From the NCBI GenBank assembly GCA_900554925.1, contig USJG01000032.1, positions 1 to 16,856 on the forward strand: a DNA stretch of 16,856 bases, in the 5' to 3' direction. Both the position numbers and the translations under genes were made by a program. The notes under the pieces are model-generated. The model worked only from the letters and a program-made list of their open reading frames with translations, had not been told where the DNA came from and made no database searches. This stretch comes from an uncultured Lachnospiraceae bacterium (GTDB lineage: Bacteria; Bacillota; Clostridia; Lachnospirales; Lachnospiraceae). Every line of letters starts with the position of its first letter. Position 1 is the stretch's first letter. Shown here one piece after another: positions 13,466 through 16,856 of this stretch.

Positions 13466-13487
13466 ATTGATAGATTGATAATATAAA
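13460..13487 (+). promoter_or_regulatory. Putative sigma-A promoter for the chemoreceptor gene
   Basis: TTGTAA (13460-13465) is followed after 16 bases by TATAAA (13482-13487). Transcription would begin near 13494, leaving a leader of about 60 bases. No sigma-28-type motility promoter with the right spacing was seen here. Confidence 0.5.
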
Positions 13488-13554
13488 GTCAACTGTCAAT
13501 TTGCAAAGGGATTTTTTTGAAGTGTTCTATACAGGGGATATGGGAGGAAGTAGT

Positions 13555-15672
13555 ATGGCAAAGGAAAAAGAAAAGAAGCAGAAGAAGGTAAAAAAGCTCA
13601 AAGAACCTAAAGCACCTAAAATGAAAAAGGACAAATCCGGAAAAGGCGGAATCAGTATCCGCACGCAGCTCTATATCGGATTTTTGCTGCCTGTAATTTT
13701 TATTATTGTTGTAGGTATCGTATCCTATCAGAATGCCTCTTCGGGTCTTGTTGAAAACTATGAAGAATCTGCCAAAAGCGCGGTTGAAATGACAGTCAGC
13801 TGTCTGGATCAGGGTTTTGCTTCCGTGAAGGTGATTGCCATGGAGCTTTCCAATGACACCACGGTAACCGGATATTCGCTTGGAGGATATGACAGCAACA
13901 CAGCACAGAAAAATCAGGCAAAGACCAACCTTAAAAATACCATACTGGTTAAGCAGGGTTTAAATGATGTAGTAGCAGAGATTCACATACTGCCAATGGC
14001 GGAGGAATCCTTCCTGACGACCAAAACCATAAGCGGTACCAGCGAATTGGACAGCTTTATTGATGAAATGATAGCTGCCGGAGAGGATCAGTATTTTACG
14101 GATAATTATCCTCATTGGGGCAGTGAACATGCTTACATAGACAGTCAGATCGGAGCCACTACAGATGACTATATTTTATATTGCAGCCGCAAGTTTAATT
14201 CCGGCGACAGATATGGGGCTGTATTTGTGGATGTTAAAAGTGAATACGTAATTAATCTTTTAAATGAACTGGATTTTGGTGAGGAAAGCCAGATGACCTT
14301 TACCACAGCAGATGGCAGATCCATTGGCAAAAATAATGTGATTGATGTGAACACCCTTGACATTTTTGTAAATGCAGGTGAAAGTGAAGATAATTTTATT
14401 TCAGGTTACACCAGATGTGAAGGAGTCAATTATTTCTACATGATTGCCAGAAGCGAACAGACAGGCGCTTATCTGACGGTTCTGGTTCCCAAGGCATATA
14501 TTACCCAGAAATCTGACAGCATTCGCATGATCACAATTTTAATGGTAGTGATTGCAACCCTGATTGCATTGGCAATCAGCACACTGATCGTAAGAGTTAT
14601 GTCAGTTAATATCAAAAAGGGTATCTCCGGCCTGAATGAAGTGGCCCAGGGAAATCTGGTGCTGAAAGAAGAAAAGACAGCGCGCAATGAGTTTGGAAAG
14701 CTGCGCAGGGCAATCATAGATACGGCAGAAAAAATCAGAGGCCTGGTATTTTCTGTTAAGAGTATGATGGAAAAGGTTTCCTTCTCGGCCGATAAGGTAA
14801 GTCATTCCAGTGTGGAAATGGACAACATGGTATCGGAGATGAACGAGGATATTCTGGAAATCGGGCGTAATATTGAAAAAGAAAACAATGCGGTCAATGC
14901 CTGCCACGATCAGATGGAAGAACTTTCACAGAAGATAAAGAAGGCAAGCGGAGGCATTTCCGAAACAATGGAAGGGATTACTGCTGCTAAAAATTCCATT
15001 GATAAGGGGATAGAAGCCATGGAAGCCATGACAGGACAGTCTGAGCGGACCACAGCAGTAACCGACCAGGTAAGAGACGAGGTTATTAATCTTGGCGAAC
15101 GCTTAGAGGAAATTAATGACTTTGTTGACAGTATTGCCAATATTGCCGATCAGACAAACCTTTTGTCTTTAAATGCTTCTATTGAAGCTGCCCGTGCGGG
15201 AGAATTTGGAAGAGGCTTTTCTGTAGTAGCGGAAGAGATCAGAAAGCTTGCCGACAGCGCTTCCAAAACTGCGCAGGACATTCAGAGAGAAATCAGCGAA
15301 GTGACCGCGTCTGCTGAAAGCGCAGTGGGAAAAGTAAAGGAAGCGCAGGATATTGTGAATCTGCAAAATAAGCAGGTAAAGAATACGGTAGCTGTTTTTG
15401 ACCAGATGAATGAATTTATGAAGCGCTTTATTGAAAATATGGAAATGATTTCCAGGGATATGGAAAATATGAATAATGACAGAAAGAAGGCACTTTCTTC
15501 CATTCGTGAAATTAATGAGATTTCTCAGAATAATATTGATTTTATTACAAATATCAGCGCTTCTATTGAGCAGCAGCTGGCATTTGCAACCCAGCTTAGC
15601 GAGGAGGCGATCGTATTACAGAAAAATATGGAAGAACTGGAAAGCGCCATTACTACTTTCCGGGTAGAATAA
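13555..15672 (+). CDS. Methyl-accepting chemotaxis protein (transmembrane chemoreceptor)
   Basis: This 705-aa receptor would sense an extracellular signal and control the CheA kinase, and so flagellar rotation or another Che output. The N-terminal 30 residues are extremely Lys-rich. The first membrane segment is at about 41-57, then an outside domain at about 60-320 of Cache-like size and position, then the second membrane segment at about 324-346. A HAMP linker (about 346-398) and a coiled-coil signalling domain to the end follow. The signalling tip is canonical: IADQTNLLSLNASIEAARAG near residue 530, then EFGRGFSVVAEEIRKLA. No CheR/CheB pentapeptide tether is seen at the C-terminus. The ATG at 13555 follows GGAGGAA with a 5-base spacer. 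A TTG at 13501 is in frame, but lies close to the predicted transcription start and has no ribosome site. It has its own promoter and is followed without a gap by a secreted lipoprotein-like gene. The ligand is unknown. Confidence 0.94.
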   Translation: MAKEKEKKQKKVKKLKEPKAPKMKKDKSGKGGISIRTQLYIGFLLPVIFIIVVGIVSYQNASSGLVENYEESAKSAVEMTVSCLDQGFASVKVIAMELSNDTTVTGYSLGGYDSNTAQKNQAKTNLKNTILVKQGLNDVVAEIHILPMAEESFLTTKTISGTSELDSFIDEMIAAGEDQYFTDNYPHWGSEHAYIDSQIGATTDDYILYCSRKFNSGDRYGAVFVDVKSEYVINLLNELDFGEESQMTFTTADGRSIGKNNVIDVNTLDIFVNAGESEDNFISGYTRCEGVNYFYMIARSEQTGAYLTVLVPKAYITQKSDSIRMITILMVVIATLIALAISTLIVRVMSVNIKKGISGLNEVAQGNLVLKEEKTARNEFGKLRRAIIDTAEKIRGLVFSVKSMMEKVSFSADKVSHSSVEMDNMVSEMNEDILEIGRNIEKENNAVNACHDQMEELSQKIKKASGGISETMEGITAAKNSIDKGIEAMEAMTGQSERTTAVTDQVRDEVINLGERLEEINDFVDSIANIADQTNLLSLNASIEAARAGEFGRGFSVVAEEIRKLADSASKTAQDIQREISEVTASAESAVGKVKEAQDIVNLQNKQVKNTVAVFDQMNEFMKRFIENMEMISRDMENMNNDRKKALSSIREINEISQNNIDFITNISASIEQQLAFATQLSEEAIVLQKNMEELESAITTFRVE

Positions 15673-15683
15673 TCTTAAGTATA

Positions 15684-16856
15684 TTGTGCTTCCTGGCAGC
15701 CGCCTTTACAGGTTGTGGAAGCAGAAAGGAACAAGAGTTGCAGGAAGCATACAGAGCAGAAAATTACCATTACGAGGAACTGGGGGAGAACACTTATGTG
15801 TTTTCTCCCAGTGATAATGTAAAAGAAGTACAGGCGATTCTGGAGGAATTGTGGCAAAAACAGGAGACGAACCAGTTTGGGGAGGAAAGATACAGCGTTT
15901 ATTTTCTTCCGGGAGAATACGATCCTTCTTTGTCGGTAAAAGTAGGATTTTATATGCAGGTAGCGGGCCTGGGGTATTTACCGGATGATACGGTGATTCC
16001 GGCTTTAAATTGTGACGCCAGATGGAATGGCAGCAATTCCAATCACAATGCTACCTGCAATTTCTGGCGCGGCGTAGAAAATCTTAAGATTGCCTCCAAT
16101 ACCATGTGGGCGGTTTCCCAGGCAACTTTTATGCGGAGAGTTCACGTGGCAGGAGCTTTGCATCTGCATGATGATTATGGCTGGGCCAGCGGCGGTTTCC
16201 TTGCCGATTGCGTGGTGGATCTGCTTACAGATGCAGGAACCCAGCAGCAGTGGCTGTCAAGAAACTGCGACTTTAAAGCCTGGATAGGAGATAACTGGAA
16301 TATAGTATTTGCGGGCATAGAGCCAGGAAAAGCACCTGTAGGTACCTGGCCGGCGAAACAGTATACTACAGTAGAATTAGTGGAAGAAATACAGGAAAAG
16401 CCTTTTTTGGTTTATGATGATGAAAAGGGGATTGGAGTGTTTGTGCCCGGTGTTCGCAGGCAGGCTTCTGGAGTGTCATGGCGCAGGGAGGGAGCTGACC
16501 TTAGTGCAGAGCAGCTGGATGGACAGTTCCTTCCCCTTTCGGACTTTTATGTGGCGATGCCTGGGAAGGATACGTCAGAAACTTTAAATGCGGCTTTAAA
16601 AGAAGGGAAAAACCTGTTTTTTACACCGGGTATCTATGAACTGGACAAGGAACTTATTGTAGAACAGGAAGGGACAATTATTTTAGGTTCGGGTCTGGCT
16701 ACCCTGCGACCTGTAAAAGGAAATGCCTGTATCCATATAAGCGCCAGGGAAAATATTATTCTGGCGGGACTTTTGTTTGATGCCGGCACCACTAAATCAG
16801 AACTGCTTTTGCAGGCAGGCAAGGCAGAAGCTGTCAGAACAGAGACGGAAACAGAA
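15684..16856 (+). CDS. Probable secreted lipoprotein with beta-helix (pectin-lyase-like) fold, 3' end cut by window, start unresolved
   Basis: An open frame runs from 15600 to the window end without a stop, at least 391 codons from TTG at 15684. It begins with a hydrophobic stretch ending FLAAAFTGC, a weak lipobox, so the mature protein may be lipid-anchored outside the cell. The next 370 residues show YFLPGEYD, YMQVAGLGYLP, NFWRGVENL, MWAVSQATFMRRVHV, GWASGGFLADC, QQQWLSRNC and FVPGVRR. I recognise this as a family of secreted proteins sometimes annotated as adenylyl cyclase or coagulation factor 5/8 type; those names are unlikely to describe function. A second segment (LNAALKEGKNLFFTPGIYEL...IILGSGLATLRP) is typical of the first turns of a pectin-lyase-like right-handed helix. 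No ATG or GTG lies in a sensible position. TTG at 15684 gives an unusually short signal without charge; ATA at 15669 overlaps the chemoreceptor stop. The true start is uncertain. It is probably co-transcribed with the chemoreceptor. Confidence 0.75.
   Translation, partial: MCFLAAAFTGCGSRKEQELQEAYRAENYHYEELGENTYVFSPSDNVKEVQAILEELWQKQETNQFGEERYSVYFLPGEYDPSLSVKVGFYMQVAGLGYLPDDTVIPALNCDARWNGSNSNHNATCNFWRGVENLKIASNTMWAVSQATFMRRVHVAGALHLHDDYGWASGGFLADCVVDLLTDAGTQQQWLSRNCDFKAWIGDNWNIVFAGIEPGKAPVGTWPAKQYTTVELVEEIQEKPFLVYDDEKGIGVFVPGVRRQASGVSWRREGADLSAEQLDGQFLPLSDFYVAMPGKDTSETLNAALKEGKNLFFTPGIYELDKELIVEQEGTIILGSGLATLRPVKGNACIHISARENIILAGLLFDAGTTKSELLLQAGKAEAVRTETETE

Noticed and set aside
13501..13554. 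TTG start adding 18 residues to the chemoreceptor
   Set aside because: It is only a few bases after the predicted transcript start and has no ribosome site, whereas ATG at 13555 has GGAGGAA.

Overview
The window is chromosomal DNA that most resembles an anaerobic gut-type member of the Bacillota, probably Lachnospiraceae (Clostridia). The basis is strong AGGAGG-type ribosome sites, moderate GC, a class B sortase with BspA-like leucine-rich-repeat (LRR) substrates, a Re-citrate-synthase-like enzyme next to an NADP isocitrate dehydrogenase, and the residue style of the proteins. All genes lie on the + strand and there is no stretch above about 140 bases without a gene. I see no rRNA, tRNA, CRISPR array, insertion sequence or phage gene. 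The first 30 bases hold only the ribosome site of the first gene.

Region 1 (31-9044) is a surface-protein cassette. It holds a class B sortase with a long cytoplasmic N-terminal extension, then two large LRR surface proteins (1650 and 924 aa). Both substrates have similar signal peptides, a related domain just before the C-terminus, and nearly the same sorting signal (TPKTGD or TPDTGD, then xIHPKWFL). The three genes are tightly spaced, and the stop of the first LRR gene lies inside the ribosome site of the second. A strong intrinsic terminator closes the unit.

Region 2 (9051-9962) is a short subtilisin-family protease with an intact catalytic triad and no signal peptide. Its start codon directly follows the terminator's T-tract, and its likely ribosome site lies in the terminator stem.

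Region 3 (9967-13417) is a metabolic operon. A near-consensus sigma-A promoter overlapped by a palindrome drives a Re-citrate-synthase-like enzyme, a GntR/FCD regulator and a type II NADP isocitrate dehydrogenase. With an aconitase encoded elsewhere, these would make 2-oxoglutarate for glutamate synthesis. The regulator may bind the palindrome, giving autoregulation.

Region 4 (13418-16856) has a membrane chemoreceptor with its own promoter. It is followed directly by a lipoprotein-like secreted protein of probable beta-helix (pectin-lyase-like) fold, which runs off the window end. This last gene has no conventional start codon at the expected place. In-frame sequence reaches back into the chemoreceptor gene, and an ATA overlaps the chemoreceptor stop where an ATGA overlap would be expected.
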